Shown here in pieces: positions 43,804-52,262 of a DNA stretch of 64,000 nt (the stretch's first letter is position 1; each line of letters opens with the position of its first letter). The notes beneath the pieces are model-generated. The model did no database searches. It was not told the DNA's origin and was given only the letters and a program-made list of their open reading frames with translations. The DNA is taken from contig NZ_RAZF01000008.1 of the NCBI RefSeq assembly GCF_003612555.1, forward strand, positions 1 through 64,000, read 5' to 3'. The translations under genes were made by a program, and so were the position numbers. The stretch is from Acutalibacter sp. 1XD8-33 (GTDB lineage: Bacteria; Bacillota; Clostridia; Oscillospirales; Acutalibacteraceae).

Positions 43804-46260
43804 ATGCAAAATTTAACAGAATCCAATGAAAAGAATGATACAAATATTACTTTGCCTGTTTTGGCAGTTCGTGGCCTGGTCTTTTTTCCGGGGATGATGC
43901 TGCAGTTCGACATCACTCGAAAAAAATCCGTATTGGCCGCTTCAGAGTCAATCTCGAGGGACAGACTTATTTTCTTGGTTTCTCAGGTTCATATGGCCGA
44001 TACGGAACCGGTAGGGGAGGATCTTTATAAAGTCGGGGTAATTGCCCGGATTAAGCAAGTACTTCACCATTCTGAGGATGGCGCCAAGCTGCATGTGGAA
44101 GGAATCTGTCGGGGAGAGATTGTCTCCCTTGTCCAAGAAGAGCCCTATTTGCTGGGGAATATCCTAAAATGTCCAGTGCTGACTTATAAGAAATCGATTA
44201 AGTCAGAGGCTTTGATTCGGATTATCCATGAAAAATTCGACGAATATCTCAGGCTCTTTAAGCATGTTCCTCCAGACGTCCTGTTAGGTGTGTTGCAAGA
44301 AAAAGACTGCGGCCGCTTAGCGGATTATATTGCCTCCAACATCTCCATTGATTTTGAGCGCAAGCAGTTTGTCCTGGATGAATTGCGTCCGCTGAAACGG
44401 ATGCAAAAGCTTATTGCAGTGCTCACAGAAGAAATTCAGATTTTAGAAGTGGAGAACGAAATCAACCAGAAAGCCCAAGCGCAGATTGATGAAAACCAGC
44501 GGGAATACTTTTTAAAAGAACAGCTTCGGGCAATTACCAGTGAATTAGGTGAGGACGACAATCCGCAGCAGGAAGCTGATGAGTTAAAAGAAAAGGTTCT
44601 TGCCTTACATCTACCGCAGATCTGTGAGGAAAAGTTGTTGAAAGAATGCGACAAACTTTTTCATATGCCCACCGGCTCTCATGAAGCCAGTGTTATTCGT
44701 CTATATCTGGATACCTGCTTGGAATTACCCTGGAATAAGGTATCCAAAGAAAGATTAGATCTTAAGCATGCCCAAAAAATCATGGACAGGGACCATTATG
44801 GCCTAAAGAAAGTAAAGGAGCGTTTTATTGAGATTCTGGCTGTTAAAAAATTAGCGCCTGCACCAAGCGGACAGATTATCTGCTTGGTTGGCCCTCCTGG
44901 TGTGGGAAAGACATCGATTGCCCGTTCAATTGCGCAAGCTACCGGACGAAAGTACGCGCGGGTTTCTCTGGGAGGAGTAAGCGACGAAGCGGAGATTATG
45001 GGACACCGGAAAACCTATGTAGGTTCTATGCCAGGACGCATCATTAATGCTGTAAAACAGGCTGGTGTAAAAAATCCGCTCCTTTTATTAGACGAGATTG
45101 ATAAATTGGGTGCAAACTTTAAAGGCGACCCTGCTTCCGCTCTTTTGGAGGTTTTGGATCCGGAACAAAATGCGGAGTTTACAGACCATTACATAGATAT
45201 GCCATTTGATCTGAGTCAGGTGCTGTTTATTACTACCGCTAATGATGCCTCTCGAATTCCTGGCCCTCTATACGACCGTATGGATATCATTGAGCTGGGA
45301 AGTTACACTCTGGAAGAGAAAATGAATATCGCCACAAAGCACTTGGTTAAAAAGCAGTTGGATAAGCATGGGATTAAGCCCACTCAGCTGAAATTCTCCA
45401 AACCGGCTATGCGGCTGCTCATTGATGGATACACCAGAGAGGCAGGGGTACGTACTTTAGAGCGCAATATTGCAGCCATTTGCCGTAAAGTGGCAAAAAT
45501 GATTGTTCTGGAAGAAGATTTTGAGAGCTACGCTGTGAAACCTAATCTGTTAGAGGAGCTCCTGGGCCCCCAAAAATATACAAGGGACAATGCATCAAAA
45601 GAGGACACCATTGGCCTGGTGAACGGGCTGGCCTGGACCAGTGTGGGAGGTGAACTGCTCCCCATAGAAGTAGCTGTAATGTCCGGCACGGGGAAGATTC
45701 AGCTCACCGGTTCTCTCGGCGACGTTATGAAGGAATCCGCCAATGCCGCGATTACCTGCATTCGTACTCGGATAAATATGCTGGGAATCTCTCCAAAGTT
45801 TTATGAAAAATGTGATATTCATGTTCATGCGCCGGAAGGAGCGGTTCCAAAGGATGGGCCTTCCGCCGGAATTGCCATGGCAACTGCCATTACTTCCGCG
45901 CTGTGCGGAATACCGATTCGTCACGATGTGGCCATGACCGGAGAAATTACCCTCCAGGGAAGGGTTCTTCCCATTGGAGGACTAAAGGAAAAGTCCATGG
46001 CCGCATATAAAAATGGAGTTCACACGGTAATCATCCCCGCCGATAATGTACCGGACCTTGCCGAAGTGGATCAGGTTGTAAAGGATCATGTGCAGTTTGT
46101 GCCTGTTAAACGCATTGATACTGTTTTTGAGTATGCTCTACAGTATATGCCTCGGCCAATGCCCCAAGAGCCGGCAGCCGTACTTCAGGCCGAAGTTTCC
46201 AAGCAGCCCGCATCAGGATACGCCTGTGACAGCAGCTCTCAGCAAAGGAGTTACCAGTGA
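43804..46260 (+). CDS. lon: ATP-dependent protease Lon
   Basis: An 818-residue AAA+ protease. The N-terminal substrate-binding domain (LPVLAVRGLVFFPGMMLQFD) is followed by a coiled-coil region, Walker A GPPGVGKTS and the protease domain with S687 (DGPSAG) and K730 (GGLKEK), the expected dyad spacing of 43. It degrades misfolded and regulatory proteins. The last 4 bases overlap engB. The short tail after residue 785 (Pro/Ser/Gln) is not conserved. Confidence 0.97.
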   Translation: MQNLTESNEKNDTNITLPVLAVRGLVFFPGMMLQFDITRKKSVLAASESISRDRLIFLVSQVHMADTEPVGEDLYKVGVIARIKQVLHHSEDGAKLHVEGICRGEIVSLVQEEPYLLGNILKCPVLTYKKSIKSEALIRIIHEKFDEYLRLFKHVPPDVLLGVLQEKDCGRLADYIASNISIDFERKQFVLDELRPLKRMQKLIAVLTEEIQILEVENEINQKAQAQIDENQREYFLKEQLRAITSELGEDDNPQQEADELKEKVLALHLPQICEEKLLKECDKLFHMPTGSHEASVIRLYLDTCLELPWNKVSKERLDLKHAQKIMDRDHYGLKKVKERFIEILAVKKLAPAPSGQIICLVGPPGVGKTSIARSIAQATGRKYARVSLGGVSDEAEIMGHRKTYVGSMPGRIINAVKQAGVKNPLLLLDEIDKLGANFKGDPASALLEVLDPEQNAEFTDHYIDMPFDLSQVLFITTANDASRIPGPLYDRMDIIELGSYTLEEKMNIATKHLVKKQLDKHGIKPTQLKFSKPAMRLLIDGYTREAGVRTLERNIAAICRKVAKMIVLEEDFESYAVKPNLLEELLGPQKYTRDNASKEDTIGLVNGLAWTSVGGELLPIEVAVMSGTGKIQLTGSLGDVMKESANAAITCIRTRINMLGISPKFYEKCDIHVHAPEGAVPKDGPSAGIAMATAITSALCGIPIRHDVAMTGEITLQGRVLPIGGLKEKSMAAYKNGVHTVIIPADNVPDLAEVDQVVKDHVQFVPVKRIDTVFEYALQYMPRPMPQEPAAVLQAEVSKQPASGYACDSSSQQRSYQ

Positions 46261-46844
46261 ATTTTCAAAATGCAGAGTTTGAACTGGCAGCAGGTACGGT
46301 CAATCAGTTGCCCAAGCCCCAATTGCCGGAGATTGTGTTTTCTGGGCGATCAAATGTGGGCAAGTCTTCGCTGCTCAATAAACTTGTAAATCGAAAGGCA
46401 CTTGCGCGCACAAGTGCTACTCCGGGTAAAACGGCAACAATTAATTTCTTTCGGTTAGATCATTGTCGTTTTATAGATTTACCTGGCTACGGCTACGCCA
46501 AAGTTTCAAAAAGTGAAAAGGAGCGGTGGGCTACTTTGGTCAATGGCTATTTCGCCCAAGAACGTCCCATTGCATTGGTTCTGCAGTTGGTAGACATGCG
46601 CCATAAACCAACTGCGGACGATATGCAAATGATAGACTTTTTGTCGGCAAGCGGATTACCTTTCGCCGTAATATGCACGAAAAGCGATAAGCTGAACCAA
46701 AGTGAAACGCAAAAACAGATGGAACTTTTCCAGAATATTTTCGGAAGTATTGGACTGGTGTTTTATCCGTTTTCTTCAATAAAGGGCACGGGATTAAAAG
46801 ATATTCAGGAAAAGATATGCGATTCAATCCAGGGAATAAGCTAA
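46257..46844 (+). CDS. engB: ribosome biogenesis GTPase EngB (YsxC/YihA)
   Basis: A 195-residue GTPase needed for 50S assembly. G1 GRSNVGKSSLLN is near residue 28, G2 TPGKTATINFF, G3 DLPGYGYAK and G4 CTKSDK. The start is GTG 46257, overlapping the lon stop, with AAAGGAG upstream. The lon-engB order is conserved in Bacillus and Clostridia. Confidence 0.96.
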   Translation: MNFQNAEFELAAGTVNQLPKPQLPEIVFSGRSNVGKSSLLNKLVNRKALARTSATPGKTATINFFRLDHCRFIDLPGYGYAKVSKSEKERWATLVNGYFAQERPIALVLQLVDMRHKPTADDMQMIDFLSASGLPFAVICTKSDKLNQSETQKQMELFQNIFGSIGLVFYPFSSIKGTGLKDIQEKICDSIQGIS

Positions 46845-46853
46845 GAGAAGGGA

Positions 46854-48158
46854 ATGGTTTATATTTATTCGCCATGCTTAAAGGTTAACGAAAAAGGTCA
46901 TCTATCGATTAGCGATTGTGACACAATAGATTTGGCTCAACAATATGGCACGCCACTCTATGTGATGAGTGAGGACGAGATCCGCCGGGTATGCAGAAGT
47001 TATGTAGAGTCTTTTCAAGAATTTTATGGGGGGAATGGCCGTCCCATTTATGCCAGCAAAGCATTCTGCTGCAAAGAAATGTGCCGTATTGTCTCCAGCG
47101 AAGGATTGGATATTGAAGTTGTCTCTGGCGGGGAACTATACACCGCTCTGAAAGCCGGTATTTCTGGCGCAAATATTCATTTTCAAGGAAACAACAAAAG
47201 CACAGCTGAATTAGAATTTGCCCTGGAAAATAATGTGGGCGATATTGTAGTCGATAATTTCTCAGAATTGGAACAATTAGGAAAGATCGCTGCTGAAAAA
47301 GAAAAGGTCGCCTTGATCTCTCTAAGAGTAAAACCAGGAATCGATGCTCATACCCATGAATTCATTCGTACAGGACAGATTGACTCCAAATTTGGCTTAG
47401 ACCTGGCCAGCGGTGAAGCTTTTCAAGCGGCAAAGCATTCTTTGGAATTGCCAGGTGTAAAGTTGATAGGTTTGCACTGCCACATTGGATCGCAAATTAT
47501 GGAGAAACTTCCTTTTGTTCACGCGGCAGAAGTCATGCTGAATCTTTACAATCAGATAAAGCAGGAGCTGGGTGTGGAGTTGGATCATCTTAATTTAGGT
47601 GGCGGATTTGGAATCCACTACACAGAAAAGGACGATTTTATTCCGTATCATGAGTACATGAAAGCGGTTTCTGCCGTAATTCATGAAAAATGTACAGAGT
47701 TGGGATTGAGTCTTCCCAAAATCTATATTGAACCTGGTCGTTCGATTGTCGGCGAGTCTGGGATAACGCTTTACACCGTGGGAAATATCCGAGAAATCCT
47801 TCAGGTGCGGAACTATGTGGCAATTGATGGAGGAATGTTTGAGAATCCTCGATATGCTCTCTATCAATCTGACTATACCTGTCTGATCGCCAATAAAGCC
47901 GCTCAGCCTGCAGCGTATACTGCCACGATAGCAGGAAAATGTTGTGAAAGTGGAGATTTGATTCAAGAACATACACTTATACAGCCGCCAGAAGAGGGGG
48001 ACATCTTGGCAGTGCTTTCTACCGGAGCTTACAATTATTCAATGGCTTCCAACTATAACCGTAACTTGCGTCCGCCTTGTATAATGGTGAGCCATGGACA
48101 GAGTCGCGTAATTATAAAGGGAGAAACTTATGAGGATTTGTTAAGAAATGACATATAA
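46854..48158 (+). CDS. lysA: diaminopimelate decarboxylase
   Basis: A 434-residue PLP enzyme that makes lysine from meso-diaminopimelate. The PLP lysine is K69 (YASKAFCC), the Gly-rich phosphate loop is LNLGGGFGIHY, EPGRSIVGESG lies in the second half, and KCCESGD holds the catalytic cysteine. GAAGGG precedes the ATG. No lysine riboswitch or T-box is seen before it. A separate promoter starts the next gene. Confidence 0.95.
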   Translation: MVYIYSPCLKVNEKGHLSISDCDTIDLAQQYGTPLYVMSEDEIRRVCRSYVESFQEFYGGNGRPIYASKAFCCKEMCRIVSSEGLDIEVVSGGELYTALKAGISGANIHFQGNNKSTAELEFALENNVGDIVVDNFSELEQLGKIAAEKEKVALISLRVKPGIDAHTHEFIRTGQIDSKFGLDLASGEAFQAAKHSLELPGVKLIGLHCHIGSQIMEKLPFVHAAEVMLNLYNQIKQELGVELDHLNLGGGFGIHYTEKDDFIPYHEYMKAVSAVIHEKCTELGLSLPKIYIEPGRSIVGESGITLYTVGNIREILQVRNYVAIDGGMFENPRYALYQSDYTCLIANKAAQPAAYTATIAGKCCESGDLIQEHTLIQPPEEGDILAVLSTGAYNYSMASNYNRNLRPPCIMVSHGQSRVIIKGETYEDLLRNDI

Positions 48159-48162
48159 ATCA

Positions 48163-48191
48163 TTTACTTTTTTGGGGTTTTGTGTTATAAT
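48163..48191 (+). promoter_or_regulatory. SigA-type promoter for the TrpR-like gene
   Basis: TTTACT, 17 bases, TATAAT, 51 bases before ATG 48242, right after the lysA stop. Confidence 0.8.
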
Positions 48192-48241
48192 CAGCATTAT
48201 ACCGCATGATCCGCCTTGAAGGCTAAGACCGGGGAGATGAA

Positions 48242-48550
48242 ATGCATATGAAAGAAAAATTGCAAGACGAAAACATTGATACACTTTTTCAAGCGGTTCT
48301 GTCGTTAAAAACCCCAGAAGAATGTTATCATTTTTTTGAGGATTTGTGTACGGTTCCTGAATTGAAAGCAATGTCTCAGCGGATTGCTGTGGCACAGATG
48401 CTCATGGAAGGACACATATATGCGGATATTGTTGCTAAGACAGGCGCATCCACCGCGACAATCAGTCGGGTTGCCCGAGCCCTAAACTATGGAAGCGATG
48501 GCTATCATTTGGTTTTTGAGCGCATGGGAATTCCCGGACAAGAGAATTAG
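48242..48550 (+). CDS. TrpR-like (YerC/YecD family) DNA-binding protein
   Basis: A 102-residue helical protein with a helix-turn-helix (AQMLMEGHIYADIVAKTGASTATISRVARAL) and the FFEDLCTVPELKAMSQRI segment typical of the YerC/YecD group. The group is related to the tryptophan repressor; targets in Firmicutes are not well defined. GGGGAG at 48231-48236 supports ATG 48242; ATG 48248 is possible. The methyltransferase starts right after its stop. Confidence 0.85.
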   Translation: MHMKEKLQDENIDTLFQAVLSLKTPEECYHFFEDLCTVPELKAMSQRIAVAQMLMEGHIYADIVAKTGASTATISRVARALNYGSDGYHLVFERMGIPGQEN

Positions 48551-48551
48551 C

Positions 48552-49298
48552 ATGGCTGGATATTCTGTATTTGCGGAGTTTTATGATGAATTAACCATAA
48601 ATGCTGAATATTCTCGTAGAGCGGAATATTTTTTGGTATTGCTGAAACGCTTGGGTCACAAACCTGTTTTGGCATTGGATTTGGCGTGTGGCACTGGTTC
48701 CTTGACTTTAGAACTGTATCGTAAAGGCATTGACATTTACGGTGTGGATGCATCCGTGGAAATGCTCTCTCGAGCAAGGGAAAAGTGCATAGACGCTGGG
48801 GCTGACATTCTGTTTTTACAGCAAAAGATGCAGGATCTGGATTTATATGGCACGGTTGACACGGTTTTTTGTTCTTTAGATAGTATAAACCATCTTCAGG
48901 GAAAGGAAGAGGTGCAAAAAGCCTTTCAAAAGGTCGCACTTTTTCTGGAACCGCGCGGATACTTTGTCTTTGATTTGAATACCCTGTATAAGCATGAAAA
49001 AATATTGGGGTCAAATACTTATATCTATGATATGGAGCGAATATACTGTGTCTGGCAGAACCGTTTTATTTCCAGTACAGGTAGGGTGGATATTTCTCTA
49101 GACTTTTTCCATCGGGAAGGAGATTTATATCATCGAAGCAGGGAACGATTCTCTGAGTTTGCCTATCCAATTCAGTATATTACACACTGGCTACAGATGG
49201 CGGGCTTTGATAAGATACATCTATTTGATGAGCTGAGTTTTGAGCCCCCTAGAAAAGACAGCCAACGAGTGGTGGTCGCCGCAAGAAAAGGATGTTAA
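48552..49298 (+). CDS. class I SAM-dependent methyltransferase
   Basis: A 248-residue enzyme. MAGYSVFAEFYDELT is the typical opening of this group, motif I is ALDLACGTGSLTLEL, then IYGVDASVEML, FCSLDSINHL and the PRGYFVFDLNTLYK segment. The substrate is not known. It follows the TrpR-like gene by one base and precedes hslO. A weak ribosome binding site is consistent with translation coupled to the gene before. Confidence 0.88.
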   Translation: MAGYSVFAEFYDELTINAEYSRRAEYFLVLLKRLGHKPVLALDLACGTGSLTLELYRKGIDIYGVDASVEMLSRAREKCIDAGADILFLQQKMQDLDLYGTVDTVFCSLDSINHLQGKEEVQKAFQKVALFLEPRGYFVFDLNTLYKHEKILGSNTYIYDMERIYCVWQNRFISSTGRVDISLDFFHREGDLYHRSRERFSEFAYPIQYITHWLQMAGFDKIHLFDELSFEPPRKDSQRVVVAARKGC

Positions 49299-49309
49299 GG
49301 AGCGCAATT

Positions 49310-50206
49310 ATGGACCGCATTATTCGTACAATTACCTCAGACGGGAGTTTGATGGCATCTGCCATAGATTCTTCAGAGCTTGTCTATACCGCACAGCGTC
49401 TACACGGGTTGACAAAAACCTCTTGTGCGGCTTTGGGCAGGCTGCTTACAGGAGCTTCTTTGATGGGAGCGATGCTGAAAGAAGCCCATGCCACACTTAC
49501 CTTAAAAATTGCTGGTGACGGTCCTTTGGGGAATCTGTTGGCCTTAGCAGATAGTAAGGGGAATGTGCGTGGCTATGTAGATCATCCAGGCGTGGAGCTG
49601 CCTTTAAGATCCGACGGAAAACTGGATGTTGGAGGAGCTGTTGGCCATCATGGAAGACTGGCAGTAATCCGGGATTTTGGAACGGGTGAGCCGTATTCCG
49701 GGCAGGTAGAGCTTGTAAGCGGAGAAATCGCAGAAGACTTAACAAATTACTATGCTACCAGTGAGCAAACTCCTACCGCTTGCGCTTTGGGTGTTCTGGT
49801 GGATAAGGAGACTGGGGAGTCTATGCTGGCAGGCGGCCTGCTTATTCAGGCGCTGCCCGGCGCGGATGAAGCGGTGCTGTCACAGCTAGAGAATAATCTG
49901 GCAAAGTTGGACTCAGTTACGACTATGCTGGCAAAAGGCTTCGGGCCGGAAGAAATGTGCCGATGCACCCTCAATGGTTTCCATGTGGAAAAGTTGGATG
50001 AATTTCAGATAGATTATGCTTGTAATTGCAGCAAGGACCGGTTTTCTCGTGTGCTATTAACTTTGGGGGCGAAAGAATTGGCATCACTGCCTCTTAATGA
50101 TCAGGGAATGGCAGAAACAGTCTGTCAGTATTGTAATCGGAAATACTATTTCTCCAAAGATGAGCTGGATGTGTTGGCAAAAAGATCTCAAAAAAAAGAT
50201 AAATAA
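49310..50206 (+). CDS. hslO: redox-regulated chaperone Hsp33
   Basis: A 298-residue chaperone activated by oxidation. The C-terminal zinc-binding redox switch shows C238 and C240 (CNC) and C272 and C275 (CQYC), the four-cysteine set of the family. The N-terminal domain opens with MDRIIRTITSDGSLMASAID. AAGGAG lies 7 bases before ATG 49310; the ATG at 49292 would overlap the preceding gene and gives an untypical start. Confidence 0.95.
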   Translation: MDRIIRTITSDGSLMASAIDSSELVYTAQRLHGLTKTSCAALGRLLTGASLMGAMLKEAHATLTLKIAGDGPLGNLLALADSKGNVRGYVDHPGVELPLRSDGKLDVGGAVGHHGRLAVIRDFGTGEPYSGQVELVSGEIAEDLTNYYATSEQTPTACALGVLVDKETGESMLAGGLLIQALPGADEAVLSQLENNLAKLDSVTTMLAKGFGPEEMCRCTLNGFHVEKLDEFQIDYACNCSKDRFSRVLLTLGAKELASLPLNDQGMAETVCQYCNRKYYFSKDELDVLAKRSQKKDK

Positions 50207-50221
50207 TTTTGAATTTTCCTA

Positions 50222-50250
50222 TTGACAAATCCGGCCAAATCTTGTAAAAT
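50222..50250 (+). promoter_or_regulatory. SigA consensus promoter for the tRNA cluster
   Basis: TTGACA (perfect), 17 bases, TAAAAT, 41 bases before the first tRNA gene. Confidence 0.9.
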
Positions 50251-50291
50251 AATAAACGTCGCCGGGGAAGATTGCTTTGAAAGGCGCATGA

Positions 50292-50368
50292 GGGGGCATA
50301 GCTCAGCTGGTTAGAGCACCTGCCTTACAAGCAGGGGGTCATAGGTTCGAGTCCTATTGTCCCCACCA
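50292..50368 (+). tRNA. tRNA-Val (TAC)
   Basis: A full cloverleaf of 77 bases with encoded CCA. Acceptor arm GGGGGCA pairs with TGTCCCC; anticodon loop CTTACAA gives anticodon TAC, which reads GUA. The T arm has GGTTCGAGTCC. Confidence 0.96.
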
Positions 50369-50379
50369 TATTTAAATTT

Positions 50380-50456
50380 GGCCCGGTAGTTCAGTTGGTT
50401 AGAACGCTAGCCTGTCACGCTAGAGGTCGACGGTTCGAGCCCGTTCCGGGTCGCCA
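50380..50456 (+). tRNA. tRNA-Asp (GTC)
   Basis: A 77-base cloverleaf with CCA. Acceptor GGCCCGG pairs with CCGGGTC (one G-U); loop CTGTCAC gives anticodon GTC. Confidence 0.96.
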
Positions 50457-50457
50457 A

Positions 50458-50477
50458 ATAGTTCCTTTGGGAACTAT
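50458..50477 (+). repeat. perfect hairpin between tRNA-Asp and tRNA-Phe
   Basis: ATAGTTCC and GGAACTAT (8 pairs) around a TTTG loop, filling most of the spacer. There is no T run, so it is likely to aid processing rather than end transcription. Confidence 0.7.
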
Positions 50478-50481
50478 ATTT

Positions 50482-50557
50482 GCCTCTGTAGCTCAGTTGG
50501 TAGAGCAGGGGACTGAAAATCCCCGTGTCATTGGTTCGATTCCGATCGGAGGCACCA
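50482..50557 (+). tRNA. tRNA-Phe (GAA)
   Basis: A 76-base cloverleaf with CCA. Acceptor GCCTCTG pairs with CGGAGGC (one G-U); loop CTGAAAA gives anticodon GAA. Confidence 0.96.
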
Positions 50558-50560
50558 TTT

Positions 50561-50636
50561 GCGGGCGTAGCTCATCTGGTAGAGCGCCACCTTGCCAAGG
50601 TGGAGGTAGCGAGTTCGAGCCTCGTCGTCCGCTCCA
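50561..50636 (+). tRNA. tRNA-Gly (GCC)
   Basis: A 76-base cloverleaf with CCA. Acceptor GCGGGCG pairs with CGTCCGC; loop TTGCCAA gives anticodon GCC. It lies three bases after tRNA-Phe. Confidence 0.96.
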
Positions 50637-50642
50637 GGAATG

Positions 50643-50678
50643 AGAAAAGACGCACCTTTTTGTAGGAGCGTCTTTTCT
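50643..50678 (+). terminator. hairpin between tRNA-Gly and tRNA-Cys
   Basis: AGAAAAGACGC pairs perfectly with GCGTCTTTTCT (11 pairs). The 3' arm is itself T-rich, so it could end part of the transcripts after the first four tRNAs, or be a processing site before tRNA-Cys. Confidence 0.65.
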
Positions 50679-50685
50679 TGAAAGT

Positions 50686-50760
50686 GGTGACATAGCCAAG
50701 TGGTAAGGCAAAGGTCTGCAAAACCTTCATTCCCCGGTTCAAATCCGGGTGTCACCTCCA
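50686..50760 (+). tRNA. tRNA-Cys (GCA)
   Basis: A 75-base cloverleaf with CCA. Acceptor GGTGACA pairs with TGTCACC; loop CTGCAAA gives anticodon GCA. Confidence 0.96.
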
Positions 50761-50764
50761 AAAA

Positions 50765-50795
50765 CGCTATGGACATTTTGTCTGTAGCGCTTTTT
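50765..50795 (+). terminator. Rho-independent terminator of the tRNA operon
   Basis: CGCTATGGACA pairs with TGTCTGTAGCG (two G-U) around TTT, followed by CTTTTTATTTT. Confidence 0.9.
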
Positions 50796-50821
50796 ATTTT
50801 AGAAAAGGGGGAGAAGAGTAC

Positions 50822-51340
50822 ATGACATTAAAAACGGAAAGATTGATCTTGCGGGAATTGACAGAGAATGATTTTGGTTCGCTTTTTGAGATTCTCTCTG
50901 ATCGGGAAACCATGCAGTTTTATCCAAATCCCTTTAATGAGGAGAAAGTGGCAGACTGGATCCGCTGGAATCAAGAAAATTACCGCATTTTTGGTTTTGG
51001 ACTCTGGGCCGTGGTTTTGCAGGAAAACAACCGCTTAATTGGAGACTGCGGCATCACTATGCAGCAAATTGGGAGACGAATTAAGCCGGAGATAGGCTAC
51101 CATATTCATAAAGAGTACTGGCGCAGAGGATATGCCTGCGAAGCCGCGCGGGCTTGTCGGAATTGGCTCTTTGAGAATACCCCTTTTCAAATGGTTTTTT
51201 CTTACATGAATCATACCAACACTGCCTCTTGTGCCACAGCAGCTGCCAATGGAATGCGTCTTTTGGAGGAATTTTCAGACGAGGTCAATACGATTACCAA
51301 GGTTTATGGAATCACGAGAGAGGAGTGGGAAAAGATATGA
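50822..51340 (+). CDS. GNAT family N-acetyltransferase (RimJ/RimL type)
   Basis: A 172-residue acetyltransferase. The start MTLKTERLILRELTENDF is typical of the RimL group, and the acetyl-CoA site is around IGYHIHKEYWRRGYACEAARA. The substrate may be a protein N terminus or a small amine. GGGGGAG precedes the ATG. Its stop overlaps the next gene's ATG (ATGA). I see no promoter between the tRNA terminator and this gene. Confidence 0.88.
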   Translation: MTLKTERLILRELTENDFGSLFEILSDRETMQFYPNPFNEEKVADWIRWNQENYRIFGFGLWAVVLQENNRLIGDCGITMQQIGRRIKPEIGYHIHKEYWRRGYACEAARACRNWLFENTPFQMVFSYMNHTNTASCATAAANGMRLLEEFSDEVNTITKVYGITREEWEKI

Positions 51341-52128
51341 GGGATCTTGACTGGGGGATCCCAACATTATTGGAGGCTACAGACCTAGAACATGCCGCAG
51401 CTTTGTGCCGGACGCTAGGATTTCAATTTGTGGAATTGAATATGAACTTGCCGGAATACCAGAAATGGGATATTCCTCTACTTCAAGGTGTGGCAAGCTG
51501 CCATCAAATTTATTTTACAATCCATCTGGATGAGAATTTAGATATGTGTAATTTTAATGTAAGGATTGCGGACGCCTATTTGCAGACACTGCTTGAGACA
51601 ATCAAAATAGCTGGAGTGCTTGGGGTCCCTATTCTTAATATGCATTTGCTGCCCGGAGTATATTTTACGCTTCCTGAGAAAAAGATGTATCTTTATAATA
51701 TGTATAAAGATCGGTTTCTAGATCGCCTGCGGGAAGTAATTGAATTGTGCGAGGCAGCTGCACAGGGGTGTAATCTCTCTATTTGTATTGAGAATACCGG
51801 GAATTTTGCACTGCCCTTTTTGCAGGAGGCATTGGAGCTGCTCTTGCAAAGCCCGCTATTTCAACTAACATTCGATATTGGACACAATCATAGTGCTCAG
51901 AATGCGGACAGGCCTTTTTTACTCCAACATGAAAATAGGCTGCGTCATTTCCACATTCACGACGCTTTGGGTGGAAAAAATCATCTGGCTTTAGGTTCCG
52001 GTGAACTGGATCTACTTTGGCATATCGATTTGGCTAAGAAAACTCATAGCCGGGCGGTGTTGGAGGTAAAAACTGTTCAGGCACTCCTGGAATCTGTAGA
52101 CTGGCTACATCAACATGACTCACGATGA
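51337..52128 (+). CDS. xylose isomerase-like TIM-barrel protein
   Basis: A 263-residue protein of the AP_endonuc_2 / sugar phosphate isomerase superfamily. Metal-site elements are LNMHLLPGV, SICIENTGNF, TFDIGHNH and HIHDALGGKNHLALGSGELD. The fold fits epimerases, isomerases and endonuclease IV, and the substrate is not clear. It is probably translated together with the acetyltransferase before it (4-base overlap). Confidence 0.82.
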   Translation: MRDLDWGIPTLLEATDLEHAAALCRTLGFQFVELNMNLPEYQKWDIPLLQGVASCHQIYFTIHLDENLDMCNFNVRIADAYLQTLLETIKIAGVLGVPILNMHLLPGVYFTLPEKKMYLYNMYKDRFLDRLREVIELCEAAAQGCNLSICIENTGNFALPFLQEALELLLQSPLFQLTFDIGHNHSAQNADRPFLLQHENRLRHFHIHDALGGKNHLALGSGELDLLWHIDLAKKTHSRAVLEVKTVQALLESVDWLHQHDSR

Positions 52129-52165
52129 AAAGACAATAGATTTCCAGGGAAAACACTACGATAAG

Positions 52166-52209
52166 AAAAGGCCCAGTAGGGAGAAACTCCTCCAGACTGG
52201 GCCTTTTTT
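52166..52209. terminator. bidirectional terminator between TIM-barrel gene and metH
   Basis: AAAAGGCCCAGT pairs with ACTGGGCCTTTT around a loop; both strands have T runs. It serves two converging genes. Confidence 0.92.
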
Positions 52210-52262
52210 AATACCGCTTTTCTTTAATATAGTCAATTGAAGCCTTTTTACTATATAGTAAT

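Noticed and set aside
50395-50776. Open frames on both strands over the tRNA genes
   Set aside because: They cross complete tRNA cloverleaves and have no ribosome binding site or known domain.
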